Shown here piece by piece: positions 1 to 8,175 of a stretch of 64,000 bases of DNA. The position numbers and the translations under genes were made by a program. Location of the stretch: contig USOX01000011.1 of NCBI GenBank assembly GCA_900556485.1, positions 36,224 through 100,223 on the forward strand. The letters run 5' to 3'. This DNA comes from an uncultured Dysgonomonas sp. GTDB taxonomy: Bacteria > Bacteroidota > Bacteroidia > Bacteroidales > Dysgonomonadaceae. A model generated the notes under the pieces. It was not told the origin of the DNA. It saw nothing but the letters and a program-made list of their open reading frames with translations, and searched no databases. Within the stretch, counting starts at the first letter, position 1, and each line of letters starts with the position of its first letter.

Positions 1-821
1 AAGTCATCCAATCCTAATTGATTTATTTGGGATGATAATAGTTCGCAATCTATATCTTTTTTGTATTTATTGAAAAATATTGTCCAATCGCACATTTGTC
101 TGCTGTTTATGTCTAAACAGCAGAAATGCCTGAATGTATGGCCTATAAAATAGAGAGCAGCAGCCTGTGGAGGCAGCTGACTAATATTACCCCAACTTAA
201 GAGCGGACATGTATTTTCGAAGAACATACTATTAAGAATATTCTCCATCTTCTGATATAGTTGCCCTTCTCTAAGAAAGGGTAAAGAAGTGTCAAAAAAT
301 GTATGATGATTCTCTATGGGTATTCCTTCCAGAAAAAAGGTTGAATGTTTAGAAATTTCTTCTTGATCGCTTTTTTCAAAAGATGATATCAAATTATTAG
401 CTCGTTCGTTTTTTTCTAATAAATAAATATCTATGTCGCCACTTCCCCGGAAATATGGGACAGGATATAATTCAGCTATCGTAACGCCTTTGATAATAAG
501 AAGTCCTACATTGTTTTCTGAAAACAGGTTTGATAACTTTGTTATAACATATTTATAATGGTCATATCGTTCACTGCCTTTTACTACATTTACACACCAA
601 CGTAATTTTAGCTTACGTGGTGGTTGTAAATTTGCAGGTAAATGTTGCAGACCACCATAGGATAGTAATAATACGCCTTGTCGTGCCGAAAGATCGAACA
701 ATTGCTCCCAGTCTTTGCTACTAGCATCGTTAAAATCTGAAAAAGAGCTATTGATATTATTCTGATCGATATGCAAACTTAAGCGGAGTAGCGTGAAAAA
801 CATATCCATCTGATTTGTCAT
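1..821 (-). CDS. Nucleotidyltransferase-fold protein (NTP_transf_5-like), 3' end outside window
   Basis: The reading frame is open from an ATG at 819-821 to the window edge, giving about 273 residues without a stop. It holds a nucleotidyltransferase signature, GSGDIDIY at residues 126-133, preceded by a KG and a YPxPYFR stretch, as in the NTP_transf_5 family. Members of that family often occur beside PqqD-like proteins in peptide-modification loci; the substrate is not known to me. The start codon overlaps the stop of the upstream PqqD-like gene (ATGA), so the two are probably translationally coupled. The C-terminus and any further cluster genes lie outside the window. Confidence 0.72.
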   Translation of the reverse strand, partial: MTNQMDMFFTLLRLSLHIDQNNINSSFSDFNDASSKDWEQLFDLSARQGVLLLSYGGLQHLPANLQPPRKLKLRWCVNVVKGSERYDHYKYVITKLSNLFSENNVGLLIIKGVTIAELYPVPYFRGSGDIDIYLLEKNERANNLISSFEKSDQEEISKHSTFFLEGIPIENHHTFFDTSLPFLREGQLYQKMENILNSMFFENTCPLLSWGNISQLPPQAAALYFIGHTFRHFCCLDINSRQMCDWTIFFNKYKKDIDCELLSSQINQLGLDD

Positions 822-1090
822 TGTTGTTCGATGAGCTTGTTTTGAATTAAACCATCAATCCAACTGGTAGCGTCTTTTATTGCCAGATCCTTTTCGATAC
901 CAAACTCTTCGATAAGGGAAGCTGCTATTTGTTCGGTCGTAAATTCTTTGTCTTCATAGAGGCTCCATAACAAAAGAGAAGTTTCGTTAAATGATACGAT
1001 TTTAGTAGTGTCAACTCCGTATGTTCCTTGCAGCAGTATTATATTTTCACCTCCTACAGATTGTATTTTATATCCTTTTTTTATTCTCAT
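818..1090 (-). CDS. PqqD-like (RRE-fold) protein
   Basis: This is a 90-residue protein with the size and pattern of PqqD/RiPP-recognition-element proteins: an N-terminal strand region, a conserved NETSLLLW segment, then a helical half with a winged-helix feel (TTEQIAASLIEEFG). Such proteins bind the leader of a precursor peptide and present it to a modifying enzyme. I chose the ATG at 1088-1090. An upstream in-frame GTG at 1109-1111 falls inside a strong hairpin and would add seven residues. The stop overlaps the start of the nucleotidyltransferase-like gene, and the candidate substrate peptide is about 1.1 kb upstream at 2175-2351. Confidence 0.72.
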   Translation of the reverse strand: MRIKKGYKIQSVGGENIILLQGTYGVDTTKIVSFNETSLLLWSLYEDKEFTTEQIAASLIEEFGIEKDLAIKDATSWIDGLIQNKLIEQQ

Positions 1091-1106
1091 ACTGGTATAT
1101 TTAAAT

Positions 1107-1149
1107 AACACTATAAAGGATCGTAAATGTAACGACCCTTTATAGTGTA
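1107..1149 (-). terminator. Strong hairpin between lipoprotein and PqqD-like gene
   Basis: ACACTATAAAGG and CCTTTATAGTGT form a 12-bp perfect inverted repeat, extended by further CGA/TCG pairing, just after the lipoprotein stop. No long T-tract follows in the direction of transcription, so it may be an mRNA-stabilising or attenuating hairpin rather than a full terminator. Confidence 0.6.
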
Positions 1150-1166
1150 TGGATTATTGATTACTA

Positions 1167-2144
1167 TTAGTTATTAACTATCTTTCCATGGTCGAAATTC
1201 AACGGATTTGATCCAACCGGATACAAGCCTTTTGCTTCGCCGGTGCCACTCATTTTTAGCTGCAATGTATTCTTATGATAGAAGCATATTGTAGCCCGAT
1301 ATGCAAATTTGTCATTTGTAGGAAGGGCAAATATTGGAATAGGGAAAAATGTTGATTGAGAATATTCTTCCATCAGCGATCTTATGGTGCGTTCTTTCAT
1401 ATTCATGGTAGTAGACATGTAATCTGTTTTTACAGCATCTGCACCTAGATCTATTATGCACTTATTCAGGTCTTCTGCAATACTGGATGTCGTAAGTTTA
1501 TCCATATCAAACTCCATTATTGTATGGAATGGTTCTGAGTCTGTAGCTTGAAGCTCGAATACAACTTTATCGAATGTTTTGTCTAAATGTTCTTTATCCA
1601 AAGATTCTCTTAATGTAACCCGACCTTCAATCATTGTATTCAAATGATAGAATTGAACTAATGAACCTTTTTTACTTCCAGCATCAAACTCGAAAGGGAT
1701 ACCTACCATCGGACAATATAAACCAAATATAGCTGAGTTCTTCATCATATCATCCGATTCTATAGTGATGTCTTTTCTTTTTGTAACAAGAATATGGCCA
1801 TCTTTCAATGTAGTATTGGAGTTCGTTGCTGCATGATAAGCTTTATAAATTTTTTTACCTTGTCCTCCTTTTAGTTTCCCTTTAAATTCGGCAGAACTTT
1901 TAGGCGTTTCATTTGCATAGGCGAAAGTTTGAATTACGCCATCTACGTCCAGAACTTCTACTTTATCGGTAGTATCCCAACTGGTTCCTCCTCCTGGAAT
2001 TACTATGCTTTTGAGACGGTCAGATTCTGTACCTAGCGTTACATCTACATAATCATCAGTTGGGTTATTAACATCATCACTTTGCGAACACGACCATAAA
2101 CTTATGGCTAATACAAGAGTAACAAATAATATTCTTTTTATCAT
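1167..2144 (-). CDS. Secreted lipoprotein, fimbrillin-like
   Basis: The 325-residue protein begins with a lipoprotein signal peptide; the lipobox ends LWSC with acceptor Cys19, followed by an acidic SDD tether, which in Bacteroidota is compatible with surface export. The N-terminal third (W..TDKVEVLD, then a SSAEFKGKL stretch) resembles Mfa-like/fimbrillin-family domains, but the match is by eye only. It sits between the small YxxPxI peptide gene and the PqqD-like gene in the same orientation, 30 bases after the peptide stop. Function is unknown; it could be a surface receptor, adhesin or scaffold connected with the peptide or with the polysaccharide encoded upstream. Confidence 0.6.
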   Translation of the reverse strand: MIKRILFVTLVLAISLWSCSQSDDVNNPTDDYVDVTLGTESDRLKSIVIPGGGTSWDTTDKVEVLDVDGVIQTFAYANETPKSSAEFKGKLKGGQGKKIYKAYHAATNSNTTLKDGHILVTKRKDITIESDDMMKNSAIFGLYCPMVGIPFEFDAGSKKGSLVQFYHLNTMIEGRVTLRESLDKEHLDKTFDKVVFELQATDSEPFHTIMEFDMDKLTTSSIAEDLNKCIIDLGADAVKTDYMSTTMNMKERTIRSLMEEYSQSTFFPIPIFALPTNDKFAYRATICFYHKNTLQLKMSGTGEAKGLYPVGSNPLNFDHGKIVNN

Positions 2145-2174
2145 TTTCTAATCTTTTTATTAATTATACATTAG

Positions 2175-2351
2175 TTAAAAATCTCCCATAGAGCTACCAC
2201 CTCCGCTTCCATTGAAGCTATTGGTTGTAAAATCATTTACGGCTCCTTTTATACCTACGCTCATGGCGAAGCCCTCTTCCACATCTACCTCTATCACTTC
2301 GATAAGAGGAGATACATACTCTCTTTTCTTTTCTTCATTGTTTTTCTTCAT
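2175..2351 (-). CDS. Small YxxPxI-leader peptide, candidate RiPP precursor
   Basis: A 58-codon frame starts at ATG 2349-2351 and stops with TAA at 2175. The N-terminal half is charged and carries EYVSPLIEVIEVDVEEGF, a leader-like YxxPxI motif followed by alternating hydrophobic and acidic residues. The C-terminal half, from about residue 33, is Gly/Ser/Asn-rich (GIKGAVND, then NGSGGGSSMGDF). Size, bipartite composition and position upstream of a PqqD-like gene fit a ribosomally made, modified peptide. A Gly with an Asp seven residues later would suit a lasso-type ring, but no cyclase is visible in the window. Alternatively it is one of the small YxxPxI proteins of unknown role common in Bacteroidota. 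Confidence 0.6.
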   Translation of the reverse strand: MKKNNEEKKREYVSPLIEVIEVDVEEGFAMSVGIKGAVNDFTTNSFNGSGGGSSMGDF

Positions 2352-2499
2352 TGTTTTTTCGGTTTAGTTAATAAATAAAAAATAGCGATTCTTCCAAAAT
2401 GAACCAGTTCGGAATTTAGAGAATCAACATTATCGAATTATAAGATTGTGTTTTAATTATTTATATGCCTGCAACAGGTGAGGGCGAATTATAATATTT

Positions 2500-4893
2500 T
2501 TATTTCTTGTTATAGTTGATATATCCATACCCATATCCATAACTATAACTTTCTCCATATCCTCCAATACCATAAATTGAGTTCTTCTTGAAGTTGACGG
2601 CATTCAGCATAAGCATTACCGATTTCAGACTACCTTCTTGTGTTATATTATTCAGGGTATCTATAATGGAGAATTTTGTATGACCTGACCTTATGATATA
2701 TAAGGTACTGTCAACATACTTACTAATAATAAATCCGCTGGAAACCATTAAGAATGGAGCCGAATCGATAATAATATAATCGTATTCGTTGCGCAATTTA
2801 TCAAGAGTTTCTTCTAATAGAGGAAGAGATAGTAATTCACTAGGGTTTGGTGGAGTCGGGCCAGCAGGAATAATGTCCAGATTCAGAGCTTCTTTGTGTG
2901 GTATTATGACCTGATGTATATCTTCTACCATGCCGGCTAAATAAGTGGATAACCCCATCTCATTATGATCCATTTCAAGATATCTGCTAAGTGTTGGTTT
3001 ATGAAGGTCGGCTCCAATTAATAAAACCTTTTTTCCTAAATAGGCTAGTGATAAAGACATATTGATAGAGATAAAGCTTTTTCCTTCCCAAGGACCGGAT
3101 GAGGAAATCTGAAGTATAATACCTCCTTGCTTTTTTTTGTCAATATTAAGGTTTTCTAATTTATATCGTAACATACGAAAGCTCTCGGTAAGAGGATCGC
3201 GCCCAGTATTTGTTATTATGTCGGCTTTCATTGGCGAATTCCTATTTTTTGAGGCAGAAGGGACAACTCCTAATATTGGAATATTGGTTCGGTCTACAAT
3301 ATCTTTTTCGAAAATAATTTTCTCACGCAGAATATTCATAATGAATACAATAGTAATGGGCAATACTATTGCTATAACTAATGCTAGTATATAAATCTCG
3401 CTTGTTTTAGGAAAAATCGGAAGATTAGATCCAAATGCCTTATCCACCACATAAGCTTGATTTGATAATGATGATAGCATAAGTAATGCCTCTTCTCTTT
3501 TTTGTTGTAAGAGAATATAAAGAGGTTCTTTTACTTGCTGTAACCGTGACATTCTGGTTAATGCCAACTGTTTTGAAGGCATGGCAACCAGCTCCCTCTG
3601 ATTTATATTTTGCTGTTTATTAATTGATTGTAATTGGAGTTGACAGCTAGTTTCCAAATTATTAATGGATTGTTTGATATTCTCTCTTAATGTAATCAGC
3701 ATATTGTTGACAGTCTGTACCTTGGGATTGCTTTCGCTGGATACAGCTAACATCCGGTTCTTATCAATAACAAGTTGATTATATTGCGAAATAGACGAAT
3801 TTAGAGTCGCGTCAGTAATTCCGATATTTACAGGAATCAGTTCATGCTCATTGCTTTGGAAACTTTCCTTTATACTACTTAAAAGGCTAAGTTGTAAAGT
3901 TAATTGAGTCAGGCGCTCCTTGTATCCCTGATCTGTATTTACTGCGATTTGAGTTTGAGAACTGAAATCAAGTAGTTCATTTGTTGCCCGGTATTTGGTA
4001 AATGCACCCTCTACTTCTTTGAGTTCTTCTTCTAACCCTGAGATGCGTTCATCAAGGAATGATATTGTGCTGAGAATACTCTGACTATCGTTTTCTTTGG
4101 TCAGTATATTGTATTCTTCTATTAGCATATTCAAAATATCTTCTATACGTTTCGGATGTTTGCCTTTTAGAGATACAATTAACGGTTCCTGCTGCTGAGT
4201 TGAGGATGAGATTATCTCCATAGCTCCTATTAAACCTCTTGCGGTATATTCTACACTTGAACGTGTAATACGCATCTTCCCAGTCAGTTCAGAAATATTT
4301 ATATTCTCTTGCGTGGTCAGGCTAATATTACCCATAGGAGTATTAATTATTTGTCCAAAATTAATATCTCGCGCAGGTAGTGATACTGCCTGATTGTTGA
4401 TTGATAAAGAATCTATAAATATTCTTTTTCCTCCGGAAAATGATATTTCCATGTTTAGGTTTGCTTCTTCATAATTTTCCTTGGGTGTGAAACTAAATCT
4501 GACAGGAGAGTCGGTATATTGCTCTGTTTCGACAAAACGTCCTATATTAAAGTACCTTACGTTAAAAGTACCTAGCTCAACAACACGACTCATTAGCCTT
4601 GCCGATTTTAGAATGAATATTTGATTGTCAAATCCGGCTTGACTCCCTACACCTAAAGTATTGGATACAAGTTGATAATTGTCTGAGTATTGGTTTTGTT
4701 GGTTGTTAAGAACAACTGTTATACTTTTTCTATAAACCGGTGCTGTATAATGTAGATAAAAATAGGCTCCGGCCAAACATAATATTATTGATGCAAGTAG
4801 GATATACTTTATATTCCATAAGATAGTACGTATTTTACGGAAATCTACTTTAGTGACTTGCTCTTTATCTTTTAAAAACTCTCTATCAGTCAT
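2500..4893 (-). CDS. wzc: Wzc-like polysaccharide co-polymerase / BY-kinase
   Basis: The 797-residue inner-membrane protein controls chain length and export of capsule or exopolysaccharide together with Wza. A Wzz domain follows TM1 (about 31-49). A coiled-coil periplasmic region (about 255-480) precedes TM2 (about 501-522). The cytoplasmic kinase domain has a Walker A region (SSSGPWEGKS, 597-606), Walker A' (LLIGADLHKP, 625-633) and Walker B (YDYIIIDSAP, 705-713). The C-terminus is a tyrosine cluster (YGESYSYGYGYGYINY), the usual autophosphorylation tail. It lies downstream of wza and ends the polysaccharide block. Kinase and co-polymerase are in one polypeptide, as is normal for Gram-negatives. 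Confidence 0.93.
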   Translation of the reverse strand: MTDREFLKDKEQVTKVDFRKIRTILWNIKYILLASIILCLAGAYFYLHYTAPVYRKSITVVLNNQQNQYSDNYQLVSNTLGVGSQAGFDNQIFILKSARLMSRVVELGTFNVRYFNIGRFVETEQYTDSPVRFSFTPKENYEEANLNMEISFSGGKRIFIDSLSINNQAVSLPARDINFGQIINTPMGNISLTTQENINISELTGKMRITRSSVEYTARGLIGAMEIISSSTQQQEPLIVSLKGKHPKRIEDILNMLIEEYNILTKENDSQSILSTISFLDERISGLEEELKEVEGAFTKYRATNELLDFSSQTQIAVNTDQGYKERLTQLTLQLSLLSSIKESFQSNEHELIPVNIGITDATLNSSISQYNQLVIDKNRMLAVSSESNPKVQTVNNMLITLRENIKQSINNLETSCQLQLQSINKQQNINQRELVAMPSKQLALTRMSRLQQVKEPLYILLQQKREEALLMLSSLSNQAYVVDKAFGSNLPIFPKTSEIYILALVIAIVLPITIVFIMNILREKIIFEKDIVDRTNIPILGVVPSASKNRNSPMKADIITNTGRDPLTESFRMLRYKLENLNIDKKKQGGIILQISSSGPWEGKSFISINMSLSLAYLGKKVLLIGADLHKPTLSRYLEMDHNEMGLSTYLAGMVEDIHQVIIPHKEALNLDIIPAGPTPPNPSELLSLPLLEETLDKLRNEYDYIIIDSAPFLMVSSGFIISKYVDSTLYIIRSGHTKFSIIDTLNNITQEGSLKSVMLMLNAVNFKKNSIYGIGGYGESYSYGYGYGYINYNKK

Positions 4894-4974
4894 TTTTACT
4901 TAAAATATTTTATTAAATATTATGATGTCATATTGTGCTTTTCTATGCTTTGTTGATAGATAAGCAATCTTTGT

Positions 4975-5700
4975 TTACCTTAATAAAGCTATTAATGATA
5001 TTACCAATCCTAGAGTGGAAGTAACAATAGGGATAAGCGTAGATTTGCTTGATCCTGAGAATGTACGGAATGATGTTGGGCTTACATATATTACATCATT
5101 CTGGCACAAGTAAAAATGAGGCGAAGATAGAATGTCTGATTTACGAAGATCTATTTTTATATGTTCGTAATTTCCATCAGTTTCTCGAATCAATAATACA
5201 TCATTTCTTTTTGCGCCGAGGGTCAGGTCTCCTGCCATGCCTAATGCTTGCAATATAGTTGTCCTTTCTGTAGGCATGGTATAAGTACCAGGTGCACTTA
5301 CTTCTCCTAATATGGTTACTTTATAGTTCAAGAAAGTTGTATTTATAATAGGATTTTTTACATCTTTCGATATCTCGGTAGTAAGCTTATCTGATAACTC
5401 GCGTAAAGTAAGACCTTCGGCGCGGATTTTGCCTAGAACAGGGAAATGTATATAGCCATTTATATCAACGATATAGGCTGATTTGTCATTATTGTAGGGA
5501 GCAACAACCTCTTTGTCAAGACCTGATACTATAATACTGAGCTTGTCATCCTTTTTTATCTTAGGTTCATAATTATGATAAGCTGTGAGGTTGGTTTTCT
5601 TATCTATATCTTGAAAATAAGTTACATTTTTAGATGATGAGCATGAACCAAGTAATATTGTAATAAATATTCCAATAAATAAATTAAATGTAGTTTTCAT
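4975..5700 (-). CDS. wza: Wza-like polysaccharide export lipoprotein
   Basis: The 241-residue protein has a lipoprotein signal peptide (lipobox LGSC, acceptor Cys20) followed by a poly-export domain (about residues 45-125) and a SLBB-like segment (about 127-175, with GEVSAPGTYTM). It is the outer-membrane export channel for the glycan and partners with Wzc encoded next. A C-terminal hydrophobic stretch (about 222-240) may be the membrane-spanning segment. The length is short compared with E. coli Wza (about 380) but normal for Bacteroidota BexD/Wza homologues. Confidence 0.92.
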   Translation of the reverse strand: MKTTFNLFIGIFITILLGSCSSSKNVTYFQDIDKKTNLTAYHNYEPKIKKDDKLSIIVSGLDKEVVAPYNNDKSAYIVDINGYIHFPVLGKIRAEGLTLRELSDKLTTEISKDVKNPIINTTFLNYKVTILGEVSAPGTYTMPTERTTILQALGMAGDLTLGAKRNDVLLIRETDGNYEHIKIDLRKSDILSSPHFYLCQNDVIYVSPTSFRTFSGSSKSTLIPIVTSTLGLVISLIALLR

Positions 5701-5740
5701 AATTCGTTTTATTATTTATTTTAATTTAATAGCAGTGTTT

Positions 5741-6895
5741 TTATGAATTGATAGAGTTGTGTATATATTTCTTTAATTCTATTACTACCCTTTCTATATC
5801 GTCATTTGTTAATGCCGGACTAGAAGGTAGGCAGAGACCCTGAAGGAAAAGCTTTTCGGAAGTTCCATCTGTATATGCCGGATATGAATTGAAAACAGGT
5901 TGCATATGTAGTGGTTTCCAAAGTAGCCGCGATTCGATATTTACTGAGTCTAGATATAAGCGGATATCATTTGGTGTTGTATTCAGTATACTATTGTCAA
6001 TAGTGATACAGGTCAACCAATAGTTCGAATTGAATTGTTTGCTCTGAGATTGCATAACGGATATTCCTTTTGTGTCAGCTAACAATTTTGAATATCGGCT
6101 GTGAATTTCACGTCTTCGGGATAGATGTTGTGGCAATACTTCCATCTGCCCTCGGCCTATTCCTGCACATATGTTACTCAATCTATAGTTATAGCCTATC
6201 TTTTCGTGATGGTAATACGGTTTGTTTTCTTTTGCCTGAGTAGCCAGAAAAACTGTTCGTTGTGCTTGTTCTGCTTTTTTGCAGACCAATGCACCGCCAC
6301 CGGAAGTAGTTATAATTTTATTTCCATTGAATGATAATACGCCAAACTCTGCGAATGTACCACATTTACGTCCTTTATATTCAGAGCCTAAAGCTTCTGC
6401 GGCGTCTTCTATTATTGGTATATTATATTGCGATGCAATAGGCAGTATTTCATCCATTTTTGCAGGCATACCGTATAGGTCTACAAGAATAATCGCTTTG
6501 GGGTATCTCCCTGTCTGTTTTTTTCTATCTAGAATAGCCTTTTTCAATAATTGGGGAGATATATTCCATGTATCAGGTTCGCTATCTACAAATACAGGTA
6601 TTGCTCCCTGATATACAATAGGATTAGCTGTTGCTGAAAATGTAAATGTTTGACATAGAACCTCATCCCCTAAACCTATACCCAACTGTATCATAGCTAG
6701 ATGGAGGGCAGCTGTTCCTGCACTAAGAGCCACAACATGGCAATCCTGGTCAAGATAATTTTCCAGGTCTTTTTCAAATCCTGTTACATTAGGGCCTAAT
6801 GGTGCTATCCAATTTTTATCAAAAGCATCTTGGATATAATATTGCTCTCTACCTCCCATTTGGGCAATGGATAACCATATTCTTTTCGATTCCAT
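5741..6895 (-). CDS. DegT/DnrJ/EryC1-family sugar aminotransferase (PglE-like)
   Basis: The 384-residue PLP enzyme is of the nucleotide-sugar aminotransferase fold. It has the SAGTAALHLA cofactor region (58-67), the Asp of IIEDAAEA (Asp164) and the Schiff-base lysine in GNKIITTSGGG (Lys193). With the PglF-like dehydratase, PglD-like acetyltransferase and PglC-like transferase nearby, it most likely transaminates a UDP-4-keto-6-deoxy-HexNAc to the 4-amino sugar of a bacillosamine-type pathway. It abuts the acetyltransferase gene (stop and start adjacent at 6895/6896), suggesting coupling. Substrate is inferred from context only. Confidence 0.9.
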   Translation of the reverse strand: MESKRIWLSIAQMGGREQYYIQDAFDKNWIAPLGPNVTGFEKDLENYLDQDCHVVALSAGTAALHLAMIQLGIGLGDEVLCQTFTFSATANPIVYQGAIPVFVDSEPDTWNISPQLLKKAILDRKKQTGRYPKAIILVDLYGMPAKMDEILPIASQYNIPIIEDAAEALGSEYKGRKCGTFAEFGVLSFNGNKIITTSGGGALVCKKAEQAQRTVFLATQAKENKPYYHHEKIGYNYRLSNICAGIGRGQMEVLPQHLSRRREIHSRYSKLLADTKGISVMQSQSKQFNSNYWLTCITIDNSILNTTPNDIRLYLDSVNIESRLLWKPLHMQPVFNSYPAYTDGTSEKLFLQGLCLPSSPALTNDDIERVVIELKKYIHNSINS

Positions 6896-7522
6896 TTATT
6901 TAATAATTTGGGCAGGTACTCCTGCTACAGTTCGTTCGGGTTCGACATCTTCTATTAGCATTGCCTGCCCTCCAACTATACAGGAACTACCTATTTTTAT
7001 TCTTTGTATAGAACAGCTTCCTATCCCAAGATTAGCTTTTTCGTCTATCTGTGTGAATCCTGCGAGATTGACTCCGGGAGCAAGTGAAGAAAACTTTCCT
7101 ATTGTTACATTATGTCCGATAGTGCATCCTGCATTGATGGTAACAAAGTCTCTTATTTCTGCTTCAAAATCGATAGTACTATTTGGATAAATAAGAATTC
7201 CCTTACCCATTTTTACTCCTTGTGATAACCATGAATGAGGAGAAATAAAATTAGGGAATTCAATATTGTAAGAATCTAATTTTTTTAATATGGTTTCCTT
7301 TGCAGTCGGAGAATTTATGGCTATAATCATGCATAAATTATCTATTTTGTTTGTTTGCAGATAGTTTATATCAAATATTGGTAATCCGCATAGTTCTCCA
7401 CCTATTTTATTTATATCATTGTCCATAAAGCCTAAGATATTGTATGCTTCGCCAAACATATCGATATTGTAGACTATGAATTTACCAAGGTCTCCAGCTC
7501 CGAAGACAATCAAGTTTTTCAT
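6896..7522 (-). CDS. PglD-like sugar O/N-acyltransferase
   Basis: The 208-residue protein starts with a Rossmann-like sugar-binding domain (MKNLIVFGAGDLGK) and ends with left-handed beta-helix hexapeptide repeats, the NeuD/PglD architecture. The likely catalytic histidine is in TIGHNVTIG (His137). It should acetylate the 4-amino group of the UDP-sugar made by the neighbouring aminotransferase. An upstream in-frame start at 7570 would overlap the preceding gene and add 16 unrelated residues, so ATG 7520-7522 is preferred. Confidence 0.88.
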   Translation of the reverse strand: MKNLIVFGAGDLGKFIVYNIDMFGEAYNILGFMDNDINKIGGELCGLPIFDINYLQTNKIDNLCMIIAINSPTAKETILKKLDSYNIEFPNFISPHSWLSQGVKMGKGILIYPNSTIDFEAEIRDFVTINAGCTIGHNVTIGKFSSLAPGVNLAGFTQIDEKANLGIGSCSIQRIKIGSSCIVGGQAMLIEDVEPERTVAGVPAQIIK

Positions 7523-7539
7523 TTGATTTATATGTTTAT

Positions 7540-8175
7540 CTATTTTGAACCGGATTGGGCTTGTTGGCAATATATATCGAACGGAATTGCTGTAGTATTT
7601 TCATCCGAATTAATCCCATTGCGGCTTATTACTTTTAATATAGTTTTCCAGATAATTTTAATATCAAGTTTGAGACTCATATGATCGACATACCATGTGT
7701 CGTATTCGAATTTTTGAGTCCATGAGATGGTGTTGCGTCCATTGACTTGTGCCCATCCTGTTATTCCCGGTCTTACATTATGACGGCGGGCTTGTTCTTC
7801 TGTATACAATGGTAGATATTCTATTAATAATGGGCGTGGTCCGATGAAACTCATATGTCCAAACAAAACATTAATCATTTGCGGAAGTTCGTCTATCGAA
7901 GTTGATCTGATAAATCTTCCTACAGAATGAAGCCTTTCAAAATCCGGCAATAAGTTTCCGCTTTTATCTCGCCTATCATTCATTGTCTTGAATTTAATTA
8001 TTCTGAATGTTTTCCTATTCTTTCCGGGTCTGTATTGGTAGAAGAAAGGTGAGCCATGATTTACTATGGCAAGTAATATCCCAGCTCCTAATAATAGGGG
8101 AGATGTTAAGGTAAGCCCAACTAAAGCTCCTATAACATCAAAGAATCGTTTAAGAAACCTGCGATACAGCATCAT
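7540..8175 (-). CDS. Bacterial sugar transferase (PglC-like phosphoglycosyl transferase)
   Basis: A monotopic phosphoglycosyl transferase of about 211 residues. A re-entrant hydrophobic N-terminal segment (DVIGALVGLTLTSPLLL) is followed by the core motifs FKTM, the DELPQ catalytic region and GPRPLL, then RPGITGWAQVNGR. It would transfer the first phosphosugar, probably a diacetylated bacillosamine-type sugar given its neighbours, onto undecaprenyl phosphate. An upstream start at 8244 is also possible but would overlap the preceding glycosyltransferase by 95 bases; the ATG at 8173-8175 matches the family length. Confidence 0.92.
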   Translation of the reverse strand: MMLYRRFLKRFFDVIGALVGLTLTSPLLLGAGILLAIVNHGSPFFYQYRPGKNRKTFRIIKFKTMNDRRDKSGNLLPDFERLHSVGRFIRSTSIDELPQMINVLFGHMSFIGPRPLLIEYLPLYTEEQARRHNVRPGITGWAQVNGRNTISWTQKFEYDTWYVDHMSLKLDIKIIWKTILKVISRNGINSDENTTAIPFDIYCQQAQSGSK

